Part shown: piece after piece, positions 1 through 10,458 of the stretch
Layout: each line of letters opens with the position of its first letter
How positions within the stretch are numbered: the first letter of the stretch is position 1
NCBI GenBank assembly: GCA_027563935.2
Contig: CM050451.1
Location: 29,589,565-29,653,564, forward strand
DNA: 64,000 nucleotides
Direction of reading: 5' to 3'
DNA from: Costus lasius
Lineage: Eukaryota > Streptophyta > Magnoliopsida > Zingiberales > Costaceae
Notes under the pieces: generated by a model
Told to the model about the DNA's origin: nothing
What the model saw: the letters and a program-made list of their open reading frames with translations, nothing else
The model's database searches: none
Position numbers and translations under genes: made by a program

Positions 1-1542
1 GGAGGAGATCAGATTTGTTCTCTTCTTCCAAGCCGACATCTACACAATGGCTATGGTATGATCTATACTAGTTGTTTAACAAGTTAATCATATGTCTATG
101 CAAACGATTCTAAGAAACCCTTGCTTCCGCTACGAAAAATTTATGCGCCTCCTATTTGGGTTTCGCCCCCCCCCCCCTTTAGATTAGGGGACTTGCAACT
201 CACTCTACTATCGGCACCATCATCACTACTAGCAGCTTTTCAGCTAGCATCTGTTTCACCTCTGCTTCTCGCCTACATTAGCACCCTTTTTGGATCATCC
301 ATGATATCTCTGATTACCCTTTTAGAGAATTATTGTTCTTATTCTCTGTTAGAGACTATTTTTAGAACTGAGCCTTATGTACTTAAAAATTGTGCAGGAA
401 AATTTTCAAAAGACACATCTTTGGACATAACTACATCTACCCCGATTCTATACACTGGATGATGACTGAGCTTGCTACATAGTTTTGTGAGTATTGTTTG
501 CACTCTCCAGGGATTATTTGATTATCTACACTTTTCTTCTCTTAAATTCTTTCACTTTGCATCCTTTGCGTGGTTCGATCCTTATGTGATTATACTAATC
601 TTACACTTTTGGACCATGACTTTTTGAGTTTGATGTTCCACATCTTTTGAACTAATTATGACATATTTTGATGTTTTCTATGATGATGAATGTGTTCATG
701 CATGAGATTAGGACTAGACCTATCATGTTGAATTTATTTCTCTAATACATATCTGCTTTTGAAATTTTTCATTCATTGATGAATGAGATTTTGGGTGAAC
801 ATGTTATTTGATGAATTTGGTTTAAAAGTGAAACTACTTCCTTGAATAAAACTAGCATAAGAGTATGATTTTTGAATTGATGTTGATTGATCAATTTAGT
901 TGATATTCATGCTATTTGCTATTTGTTGGGAAGAAAGATTCCATTATCCAAATAAAGTGAGGACTACCCTACTTGGCACTGTGCAAAATTGACAGTGGTA
1001 TCGAAGGATATGGGTTGAAGTATAATAAAAAAAAAAAGAGAAAGCATGTGTCTATGTGGGTGCATGCCATGAGAGGAATCATTCCACATTAAGTCCGCTA
1101 TCTTTGGTAAAAATCTTACTGCTAAAAAGATATGAGTTCTATTACATTGATTATGTGGTCAGTGTACTCTAACTTCGTCACCAGAAAAAGGTGGTCATCG
1201 AATTAAAGAATGTGGGCGATACAAAAAAAAATGAGTGGAAAAAGATCTTGGAATTCCTATTCCTGTAAACAAAAGTTGACAGTTATGAATTGAAACTGGA
1301 TGAAGTCTTGAGATTGATATTCTACTTATTATGCAAGTTGCGAAATTTTATTTGATTAAGTTGTGGATCTTGAAAATTGAATTCAAAGGGTGATGTGTTT
1401 ATTTGAGATTTTATGAAGCAATTGGTGAAAGTTTTTCATTGGTGATTGTATTTTAAAAATTTATTCTTCATGAGAAAGTCTATGCCTATGATCAATTTTT
1501 GAGTTTTGCTTGAGGACAAGCAAAGTTTGAGCCTTATGTGTT
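1..1542 (+). mobile_element. Element G: 3' internal non-coding tail of an Athila-like gypsy element (5' part off-window)
   Basis: From about 680 onward this stretch matches, with divergence, the 3' non-coding tail of element E (about 42110-42925). Shared landmarks are the 'ctacttggcactgtgcaaaattgacagtgg'-type segment around 968-1000 and the inverted repeat just before the LTR. No coding frame is convincing: short frames at 121-462 and 1506-1724 resemble no Gag, Pol or Env protein. I recognise nothing in about 1-670 apart from a C-run near 168-178. It could be the decayed end of pol or a former env-like region. The left part of the element is outside the window. Confidence 0.7.
1505..1524 (+). 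repeat. Inverted repeat upstream of G's 3' LTR
   Basis: Perfect 8-bp arms (tttgcttg / caagcaaa) flank the loop agga, 18 bp before the LTR start. Element E has a weaker version at the same place (about 42888-42908). A 'gcttgaggacaagcaa' repeat upstream of the polypurine tract is, from general knowledge, common in Athila and Tat type plant gypsy elements. A good polypurine tract is not visible between this repeat and the LTR. Confidence 0.7.
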
Positions 1543-3154
1543 TGATGACACAAAAATTCATAGTATATCTTGTGTCATTTCATTGGTCTTTTTGTGTCAT
1601 ATTTATGCTACTTTGCTTATTTTTAAGCCTTATTTGTCAAATAATGCAGAATCTACACTATTTCTTATTTTTGATCATTTTCAGGTTAAAAGTGTCATAT
1701 TTTGATGGATTTTGGAAGATTTGAGCACACCAATGGATTCTAGACGTCGAAACGAAGCTACCTGCCAAATTTCATGCGAATTAGAGTCAGTTTGGGCAAA
1801 ATACAGCACTACCGTGTGAAATTACACGGTATCATAATTTCCTACAATTTTAACCAGAATGTTTTGGCAAAAATACGGTACTACCGTATTTTTGGTGTAC
1901 ACTTTCACGGTACCGTATTTTGGGCCCAAAAACGTGATTTTTACGGGTCCAAATCTTGCGCGGACCATAACTTTTGATCTAGAGCTCCAAATTGAGATCT
2001 GGAAGATGTTCCGGACCTAAATTTAAGAGGAGAAGATGCAAGAAGTGGAAGGGGGAATGTTTATCTAGTATTCTGAGAGCAATCGATAGAGAGGTGGTTA
2101 GGGTTTGGCCTCACGCCAAGAGGTGTAGAGGGCACCTCCGGCCATGATTTTTACACAGAAGCTTCGTCTAGAGTAGGGGAGGACACCACAGACGTTTCAA
2201 GGCAAAAGGATCTCAGACGGAGGAGAAATCAGCATAGGAGCGTTGCCAGCACTATTCACTGCGAGTTCACAAGCATATTAGAAATTACAGCCGTGTTGTA
2301 TTTCTTCCTCCATGCAAGCTTAAACATATTTTGGGACATGGGGTGATATCCCCTTAACTTCTTAATGACTAGATTTCTTTTCTTTTGTCATGATAGTTTT
2401 GTTATGGTAATTTTACTTATGTGATGATTATCTTTAATTCTCCTTAGTTTTATAAACATCAGCATATTTTAGAGTTTTGTGAAATAGACTGCGAGATTGA
2501 TTGTGAAATTCGGAACCCTAGAAATTATCTAGTTTGGAACTTATCGTAAGAGATTATGTTTATTCTTTGAATTCTAATTTTAGAGAGTTTTAATGCCTTG
2601 TTGATTTTATGATTTTTTGGATTGAGTTATTGTGTTAGACGAGAAGATCCTGCACGAGAGTGAGGATCGGAACGTTGGAAAACCTTAAGTAGAACCTATG
2701 TTGAGACTCAGATGCACGAGAGTGATCCTTGAGATTCCACATGAGATGTTTGACTTAGAATTCGGATGCACGAGAGTGATCCTTGAGTTCTTTGCTCAAT
2801 GATTTACTTATTTTCAGCATTGGATAGATCTTGCACGAGAGTAAAGATTGGTCCTTTGTATGATTGTCTGCGCGAGAGCGAGATAATCCTTTTATGAAGT
2901 AAATTAAACCTTTATCATAATAAAATTTGATTGACAACCTTTATTTCCCTCTAGTCATTAGAATTAAGGTGGATGAAACCCTAGTCCCAATGTTTCTCTC
3001 TGATTATCTAATTTTGTGTGTTTTCCATCATTGCTTTGCTATTATTCGATCACTTAGCTATTGAGAATACAACTATTTGGTACTTAACACGTAGGTCCCT
3101 GTGGATTCGATACTTTATTTATTACTTCGAGTATCCATACACTTGCGGACTACA
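1543..3154 (+). repeat. 3' LTR of element G (Athila-like)
   Basis: It starts with tgatgaca at the position where E's LTRs start with tgatgacacc, and it matches E's LTRs through to 'gtccctgtggattcgatact' and 'cacttgcggactaca'. Similarity to E stops at 3154, which I take as the LTR end (TG...CA, about 1612 bp). It contains repeated 'gcacgagagtgatcc' units (about 2650-2880) and accgta/tacggt palindromes (about 1805-1945) that are richer in E. The next five bases, atagt, would be the target duplication, but the left copy is off-window. Confidence 0.75.
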
Positions 3155-4105
3155 ATAGTATTTGATTGAGTTAAATAAGTGTGACATGCTTTTCCAATCT
3201 ATATATCAGCCTAGCAAAGGGATTGGAATGCACATATACTTTGTTGTGGTCTAGAGGTTGTCGATGATGACATCTATTCCGATGACTTGAATAGTAGCAA
3301 TGTACTACTAGGTGTCATTCACTGCTTGTGATGATGAGGTTATTACTGGCAACGTTAGAGAACCTACAGGGTTTCACACATAGACACTTGAGATCCCGAA
3401 TTGATCAGGTAGCCCAATATCGAATGATTGGATGATTCAGATCTATTTGGGAGTCTAATGTATCACAGATGCATGTATTGAGATTGTAGAGATTATATAA
3501 AGCTAAATGATATTTTGAGATCAAGTTGACCTTGGTTGACCTTTGGGTGACCAAATTTGGCCTCGGTTGACTAGGTCTTAGTCGACAAGTCAAATGTTAG
3601 GGTTTGCATAGAAATGATTTAGTAGCTTAATGACTTGATCTAGATGGGTCCATAAGCCTTGGCTCATATTTGAATATTTAATATTCAACTAATAGAATAA
3701 ATCTAATAAATTTATTCATGACTTAAGTTATGAGACCCATGTCTAAAACTCTATATAGAGGGGCTAGGGGCATATATGAAAGTATGCCTTCTCTTGGAGA
3801 AAACCTAGCCGCCTAAGACATCTCTCCCCTCTCAACCCTAGCCACCTCTTGCTCCTCCTTGGTGTAGCCCTTGGAGATTGTCGCCCCTCCTCTAGTGGCG
3901 ACTAGCTTCCTTCCTAGAGGCGGAAGAAGAGCTTGAGGGGCTACTTCTTCTTCCTTGGCATATCCGTTGGTGGTGGCATAATTTGAAGAAGGTGATCTCT
4001 TCTTCCTTGGCGCAACCTTTGGTGGTGGCGCAAGTGTTACAAGGTGAGTCCATCATACCTTAGCGCATCCTTGGTGGTGGCGCAAGCAAAGTGGTGATAA
4101 CTCTC
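3155..4105 (+). mobile_element. Element L: truncated copia-type LTR in + orientation
   Basis: There is no coding frame here. Read on the + strand, about 3175-3440 aligns with the reverse complement of F's LTR (about 45790-46030). Both carry the order tccaatc, atatcag, gcaaag, aatgca, gacatctattcc, agcaatg, ctaggtg, cactgcttgtgatga, acctacagggt. A TATA box (tctatatagagg) lies at 3750-3761, followed by a CT-rich stretch like a U5. The first several hundred bases of the LTR are missing on the left, where G's LTR ends, so G probably inserted into L. The right edge is the start of D's LTR. Neither terminus is present, so family and length are uncertain. Confidence 0.6.
3750..3761 (+). promoter_or_regulatory. 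TATA box of LTR fragment L
   Basis: The sequence tctatatagagg lies about 310 bases downstream of the conserved LTR core. It is followed by a pyrimidine-rich untranslated stretch, as expected for an LTR promoter. F's LTR has a TATA box at the matching place on the other strand. Confidence 0.5.
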
Positions 4106-4605
4106 TGATGACATGTAAAAATATGATATTTCATAACTCAATTTCATTCTTATATTAGAGCATAATGCATGTTTCATCTCATTTATTTACTCAAATGTTT
4201 CATATCCTTCGGAACCTTTACTTTTCCTCTGTTTTAATGAAATGCAGGTATTTGACCTCAAAATCAATGGAATTTGGAGAATCTGAAGGTATGGGACGAT
4301 TTCCCATGATGAGATGGAGCTACACGCCAAATTTTAGCTCAATTGGAGTCCTCTACAGAGTGCACGGCCATGGGTGTTTTAATTCTTGTTCTTATTCATG
4401 TTTAGGATGTTTTAATTCTTGTTTACATACTGGCCATATGTATGCATGCTTTAGATATCGAGGGAAGAACAGAGAGGTGAACCTTGACTCTCGGAACCCC
4501 TAGACTGGACTGATGATTTTGTGTTACGAGAGCACTCGAAATCACCCGAGGAACCCTAATCCTTCACAGATCCCATTGGATTTGCCTTAACCCTAGTAAG
4601 CCACG
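4106..4605 (+). repeat. D 5' LTR, piece 1 of 3
   Basis: It starts tgatgacatgtaaaaatatg. It ends at ccacg (4601-4605), the target site of element A, which is repeated at 22909-22913. Joining across A gives the phrase 'taagccacgagagtagg', in the style of the 'gcacgagagtg' repeats in the related LTRs. No coding potential was recognised; the 112-residue frame at 4165-4503 lies wholly inside the LTR. Confidence 0.7.
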
Positions 4606-6284
4606 TGAAAAGACCCCTTAAAGGGGGGGGGGAAACCCTAAAGCATGCGTATATGAAATTTTGGGTTTCAACAAGATCGTTTGCATGAATATATATGATC
4701 AACTTTGATTATATTGCAAAGATCAAGTTAAGATCTTTTACCATAGCCATGATGAAGGAGGCGGCTTGGAAGCAAGAGGGCAAATAAGCTCTCCTCCAAA
4801 GAAGACGCACACTAGATGAGAGATGGCTACCTCCTTGGATGTTCCTTGTGCTAGCAAGAATCTCCCATGTTCCTTGTCGTGTGTCGAAGAAGAGAGATGC
4901 TTGGCCGAGCTCCTTCTTTCGTCAAGAAAAAATCTCTACCCAAGAGTGAAGGCGACAAGAGAAGAGAATTGGCAAATGCATTGAGGCGTTTTCAAGAGGT
5001 GGCGTTACATGACTTCCAAATATGGAAAGTCATGAAGCCATGCGCTCACTCAAAGAAAACCGCCCAAAACACAATCAAGCCTTGAACCATGCGTTCACAT
5101 ATGTGAACCGGTTCAAACCAATTCAATTCTATTCAATTCGGTTCAAAGACCAAACCAAACCAGCCCAAGCCATGGTCTAGATCTCTCTGAACCAAATGGT
5201 TCAAGATCTAACCATTCATCTCTTGATGCACTTGATCTCACCGATCTAGCATCAATACTCTCGATCGAAGCTTACCGATCTTAAGCCCTAATCAATCAAA
5301 CATGATTAGACCAGATCTCACTTACAATCAGAGTTTAAACTCCTTTAAACTGAACCTAAACAATTCAGTCCACACGATCTGACTTAAGTAAGCCATATCA
5401 TCAAATTGTGCGACCCTGAGGGTTTCCTTTAACTGTCGGTAACGATAACTTACGTTATCACGATCAGTGAGGGGTATCTAGCAACACATCACTGTCTCCC
5501 GATATAAAGGAAAGAGTCTTCCAAGACTACTCCCAAACCACAGCACAAGTGTGAATCCACTTCACTAGGCATACATGTTTCCTTTGCCACTGGATATTCT
5601 TATTGGACAAGCGTGTCAAGCCTGTAGCTCCAATATGATGAGCATGATTAGATCAGATGAACATAGTCACCTGGGTATGGCCATACACTTTCTCAATCAT
5701 CTCATTCGAGGGGGGGGGGGGGCCTTTAGAACATCACACTCCTTAAACAAGGAGACGGCAATCCTATATCTATCACTAGTGTCCTAACCTGACTCATGAT
5801 CATTATCCAAGATAGTCTATAACCATTATGTTTCAAATGATATTGAACTACCACAAAACAATGACAATCATCATTTAGAAACACAAGTGATCTCAAGTCA
5901 GAGGACATGTGCCACTTGTTGCAAACAAGGATTATTCACATTGTGACAAGCAATTGAATATCCTAGTAGGGTCTGTCCAGTACATCCAATGTACCCATGA
6001 GTCTACATCTTATTCCATGCTCGAAGCATCCTATAAGATTAGAATACATATTAGTCTCAATCATATCAAGGCTGTCTCATGTTCACCAAGATATCTCGAC
6101 TAAGGACATAGAGCATGTCAGCCTAGCTGAACAGCATTGAAACATTATTCAAAAGTACACTTATTGCAGCAGACAATGTAATAAACTGAATAACAACCAT
6201 TGCCTTTATAAACATAAGAGTTTATACATGATACTGATAGAATCCCAAGGCCTCAAACATTAGCCTTAAGGGCATACCCCAACA
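4606..6284 (-). repeat. A 3' LTR
   Basis: It runs TGAAAAGACC to CCCCAACA on the + strand and is 1679 bp long. It carries the CCCCTT/AAGGGG repeat at the U5 end (about 4613-4631), the box ccaaatatgg (5016-5025), the perfect palindrome gttcacatatgtgaac (5093-5108) and the shared LTR core (about 5330-6090). A run of 14 G at 5710-5723 is expanded compared with the partner LTR. Short frames inside it are not genes. Confidence 0.92.
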
Positions 6285-6297
6285 ATCTCCCACTTGC
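6285..6297 (-). other. A polypurine tract
   Basis: The minus strand reads gcaagtgggagat directly against the 3' LTR. The same sequence is at the same place in B, C and F. It would prime plus-strand DNA synthesis. Confidence 0.8.
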
Positions 6298-6304
6298 ACT
6301 TAAT

Positions 6305-8735
6305 CTAATGGTTGAGAAATCTCAAACCCATATTATTACAGTGCTTCTCATGCTTCTGCTGCGCCAGAGTCTTGGTAAGCGGGTCAGCCAGATTGTCATC
6401 TGTATGAACCTTGCAGATTTTGATCTCACCACGATCAATGATCTCCCGGATCAAGTGAAACCTTCTCTGTATGTGCTTGGACTTCTGGTGCGACCCTGGT
6501 TCCTTTGCTTGTGCGATTGCTCCAGTGTTATCACAGAATATAACCAAAGGATCTGCACTCGAAGGAACAACACCAAGTTCCTGAATGAACTTATGAATCC
6601 ACACTGCCTCCTTGGATGCTTCTGAGGCTGCAACATACTCGGCTTCTGTTGTGGAATCAGCAACGATAGACTGTTTGAAACTTTTCCACACCACTGCTCC
6701 TCCATTCAAGCTAAAAACATAGCCTGATTGCGATCGGAAATCATCCTGGTCAGACTAGAACGAAGCGTCAGTATATCCTTCAATACTGAGTTCTTCCTGA
6801 CCACCATATATCAAGAACATATCTTTGGTCCTCCGAAGATATTTCAAAATGTTCTTGACTGCAATCCAGTGCGCCTGACCTGGATTACTTTGGAATCGAC
6901 TGGTCACGCTTAACCCGTAAGCGACGTCTGGGCGAGTACACAACATCGCATACATAATGGACCCAATAGCCGAAGCATAAGGCGTATTGTCCATTTCATC
7001 TTTCTCAGTCTGTGTTTGTGGACACTGACTCTTTGAAAGATTCAGACCATGTCTGACTGGAAGATATCCTCTTTTAGAATTCTCTAAATGAAATCTCTCC
7101 AGGACTTTATCGATGTAGGTACTCTGGCACAGCCCGAGAAGCCTTTTAGATCTATCCCTGTAGATCTTCACACCTAATACATAGGCTGCTTCTCCTAGAT
7201 CTTTCATCTGGAAACATTTTCTTAACCATGCTTTTACAGCATGCAGTTCAGGAATATCGTTTCCAATGATTAAGATATCATCGACGTAGAGGACTAGGAA
7301 AGTAATTACGCTCCCACTAAACCTCTTATATACACACGGGTCATCTTCGTTCTTGATGAAACCAAATTCACATATTGATTCATCAAAACGAATATTCCAG
7401 CTTCTAGATGCTTGTTTAAGTCCATAAATGGACTTCTTTAACTTGCATATTTTATGACGATCTGATGGATTAGTGAAACCTTCAGGTTGTGTCATATACA
7501 CATCCTCCTGCAGATTTCCATTAAGGAAAGCAGTCTTCACATCCATCTGCCAGATCTCATAATCATAATATGCTGCTATCGCGAGAATAATCCGAATAGA
7601 CTTGAACATGGCTACAGGAGAGAAAGTTTCATCATAATCTATCCCGTAGATTTATTTGAAACCTTTCGCAACTAGCCTGCCTTTATAGGTAACTATGTTA
7701 CCATCCATGTCAATCTTCTTCTTGAAGATCCATTTACAGCCTATAGGGATTACTCCCGGAGGCGGATCAACCAAATCCCAGACTTGGTTATCTGACATGG
7801 AGTCCATCTCGGCTCGCATAGCTTCAAGCCACCTAGCTGACTCCGGTCCACTGACCGCATCCGCATAATTAAGGGGTTTCATCATTATCAATGATGTAGA
7901 CTCCGTCATAGCGCTCAGGCTGTCGACGGATCCTTCCCGATCTTCGCGGTTCCCGTGATATCTGAGCCTCAGGTTGTTCAGTAACCTGTTCAACCGGCTC
8001 AGGCTCATCCAACTGTGCTTGACTACTTTGTCCTTCCTCTGGATTTTCATCCAGCTTTATTTCTCTCCCACTGGCTTCTTGCAGAAGAAATTCCTTCTCA
8101 AGAAAAATTGCCGTCCGAGCAACAAATACCTTGTTCTCTTTGGGATCGTAGAAATAATAACCCTTAGTTTCCTTAGGGTAACCGACAAAGATGCATTTCT
8201 CAGATCTGCTCTCTAGTTTCCCAGAGGCGAGCTTTTTGACATAAGCCTCGCAACCCCAGATCTTAATAAATGTCAAGCTCGGCTGTTTCCCATACCATAA
8301 CTCATATGGAGTCTTAGAAACTGCCTTGGATGGCACTCGGTTTAGTACTTTTGCAGCTGTCTCCAGTGCAAAACCCCAAAAGGAGTAAGGTAGAGTAGCT
8401 TGACTCATCATTGAACGAACCATGTCAAGTAAGGTTCTGTTCCTCCTCTCGGACACACCATTCCACTGCGGTGTTCCTGGCGGAGTGAGCTGTGAGATAA
8501 TCCCACACTCCTTCAGATAGTCAGTAAACTCTCGACTTAGGTATTCACCACCTCGATCTGAATGAAGTGCCTTGATATTTCGGCCTAGCTGATTTTGTAC
8601 TTCATTTTTGAACTCTTTGAACTTGTCAAAAGATTCACTCTTATGTCTCATTAGATAGACATATCCATATCTACTGAAATCATCAGTAAAGGTAATGAAG
8701 TATGAATAGCCACCTCTGGCATGTTTACTAAATGG
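6305..8735 (-). pseudogene. A gag-pol, C-terminal part (integrase core, RT, RNase H), broken
   Basis: This is the 3' half of A's copia polyprotein: the end of the integrase core (SDRGGEYLS, GVSERRNRTL), RT (YVDD motif present) and RNase H (YTDASF, TTEAEYVA, CDNTGA), ending GLRFLNH. Three lesions are visible against the intact copy in C. A CAG-to-TAG change lies at 6755-6757, just after YTDASF in RNase H. A CAA-to-TAA change lies at 7652-7654 in the RT N-terminus, after VAKGFK. One extra T in the run at 7877-7879 shifts the frame between INT and RT. The upstream end is cut at 8735 by element C. The remaining exon-like half lies at 17887-19341. Confidence 0.92.
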
Positions 8736-10438
8736 TGTAAGTACCCCTTAAGATAAGGGGGGTCCCCTTCTAGGGGGAGCATAACCCTAAAGCATATGGC
8801 GCATAAAATTTTCTTCTTGCGGAACTAGGGTTATAGGATCGATATGCATGCTAAAAGATCAACTTGATAATAAGAAAACAATCATACCATCGCCATGGGA
8901 AGATGTTTCCTTGGAAGCAAAGATCAAAGTAGATCTTCTCCTTGTCGTCACACACAAGATGATGTCGCTATCTCTCTTGGTGCCCCTTGTGCTAGCAAGG
9001 TTCCAAGAGGTCCTTGTCGAGTGAAGGGAAAATGAGATCTCTTTCTTCTTGGCCGAATCCTCCTCAACCTTCAAAGCGTCGCCCCACTCACGAGAGAGAC
9101 GAGAGGAATATGGGCGAGAGAAATATCTCCGAGCGAAAATAGAGTATATTCTATTTTGATGAGCGCACTCTCCAAATGGAGATCATGGTTACTAAAAATA
9201 GTAACCACTCCTCACCACAACGTTCACGCCAAGTGAACTTGTCGCCTACTCCTCTCCCTATGAACCAAGCGCTCATTTAGTGAGCCGGTTCACTTTGGTT
9301 CGGTTTAAGAACCAATCAAGCCAATGATCTAGTCTAGATCTTAAATAAACCCTAAGGTTCACGATCTAACCGTCGATCTCAACGATGCCCCTGATCTGAC
9401 CGATCTGGCATACATTCTCTCGATCGAAGCTTACCGATCTCAAGCCCTAATCAATCAAACATGATCAGACCAGATCTCACTCACAATCAGAGATTAGATC
9501 CCTTTAAACTGAACCCAAACAATTCAGTCCACACGATCTGACTTAAGTAAGCCATATCATCAAATTGTGCGACCCTAAGGGTTTCCTTTAAATGTCGGTA
9601 ACGATAACTCACGTTATCACGATCAGTGAGGGGTATCTAGCAACACATCACTGTCTCCCGATAGAAAGGAAAGAGTCTTCCAAGACTACACCCAAACCAT
9701 AGCACAAGTGTGACTCAAATCACTAGGCATGCATATTTCCTTTGCCATTGGATGTTCTTATTGGACAAGCCTGTCAAGCTCGTAATTCCAATATGATGAG
9801 CATGATTAGAACAGATGAACACAGTCACCTGGGTATGGCCATACACTTTCTCAATCATCTCATCCAGGGGGCCCCTTTAGAACATCACACTCCTTAAACA
9901 AGGAGACGGCAATCCTATGTCTATCACTAGTGCTCTAACCTGACTCAAGCTCACCATCCAAGATAGTCTATAATCATTATGTTTCAAATGATATTGAACT
10001 ATCTCAAAACAATGACAATCATCATTTAGAAAACACAAGTGATCTCAAGTCAGAGGAAATGTGCCACTTGTCATATCCAAGGAATATTCACATTGTGACA
10101 AACAATTGAACATCCTAGTAGGGTCTGTCCAGTACATCCCATGTACCCATGAGTCTACATCTTATTCCATGCTCGAAGCATCCTATAAGATTAGAACACA
10201 TATTAGTCTTAACAATATCAAGGCTGTCTCATGTTCACCAAGATATATCGACTAAGGACATAATAGCATGTCAGCCGAGCTGAACAGCTTTGAGACATTA
10301 TTCAGAAGAACATATATTGCAGCAGACAATGTAGCTAACTGAATAACAACCATGCCTTTATAAACATAACAGTTTATTACATGATACAAATACATTCCCA
10401 TAGGCCTCAAACATTAGCCTTAAGGGCATACCCCAACA
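8736..10438 (-). repeat. C 3' LTR
   Basis: It runs TGTAAGTACC to CCCCAACA on the + strand and is 1703 bp long. It appears identical to 16179-17881. It holds the U5-end C/G repeats (about 8743-8779), a perfect palindrome at 9187-9206 with the box ctaaaaatag in its centre, the repeat gctcatttagtgagc (9271-9285) and the shared LTR core (about 9480-10250). Coding frames within it are not credible genes. Confidence 0.95.
9187..9206 (-). promoter_or_regulatory. Palindrome with CArG/TATA-like box in C LTR
   Basis: The sequence ggttactaaaaatagtaacc has 8-bp perfect arms around AAAA. Its centre ctaaaaatag fits the CArG-like form C(A/T)8G. Equivalent boxes lie in A (5016-5025), B (23491-23500), I (37794-37803), J (56739-56748) and K (61088-61097). 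It sits where F has its TATA box, so it may simply be a weak TATA element. The 5' LTR copy is at 16630-16649. Confidence 0.45.
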
Positions 10439-10451
10439 ATCTCCCACTTGC
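10439..10451 (-). other. C polypurine tract
   Basis: The minus strand reads gcaagtgggagat, abutting the 3' LTR. It is identical to that of A, B and F. Confidence 0.82.
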
Positions 10452-10458
10452 ACTTAAT

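Noticed and set aside
4867..5085. 72-codon frame in A's LTR (and 21509-21715 in the partner)
   Set aside because: It is an LTR frame with a lysine/arginine-rich low-information product. The start is not shared between the two LTRs, because a base change removes the first ATG in one copy.
10061..10255. A 64-codon frame (MPLVxxKxYSHCDKQLNILVG...) that recurs in nearly all A/B/C-type LTRs, antisense to LTR transcription
   Set aside because: It is conserved because the whole LTR core is conserved. Solo LTR I disrupts it with small changes near 38660, no family is recognised, and the flanks beyond the frame are just as similar.
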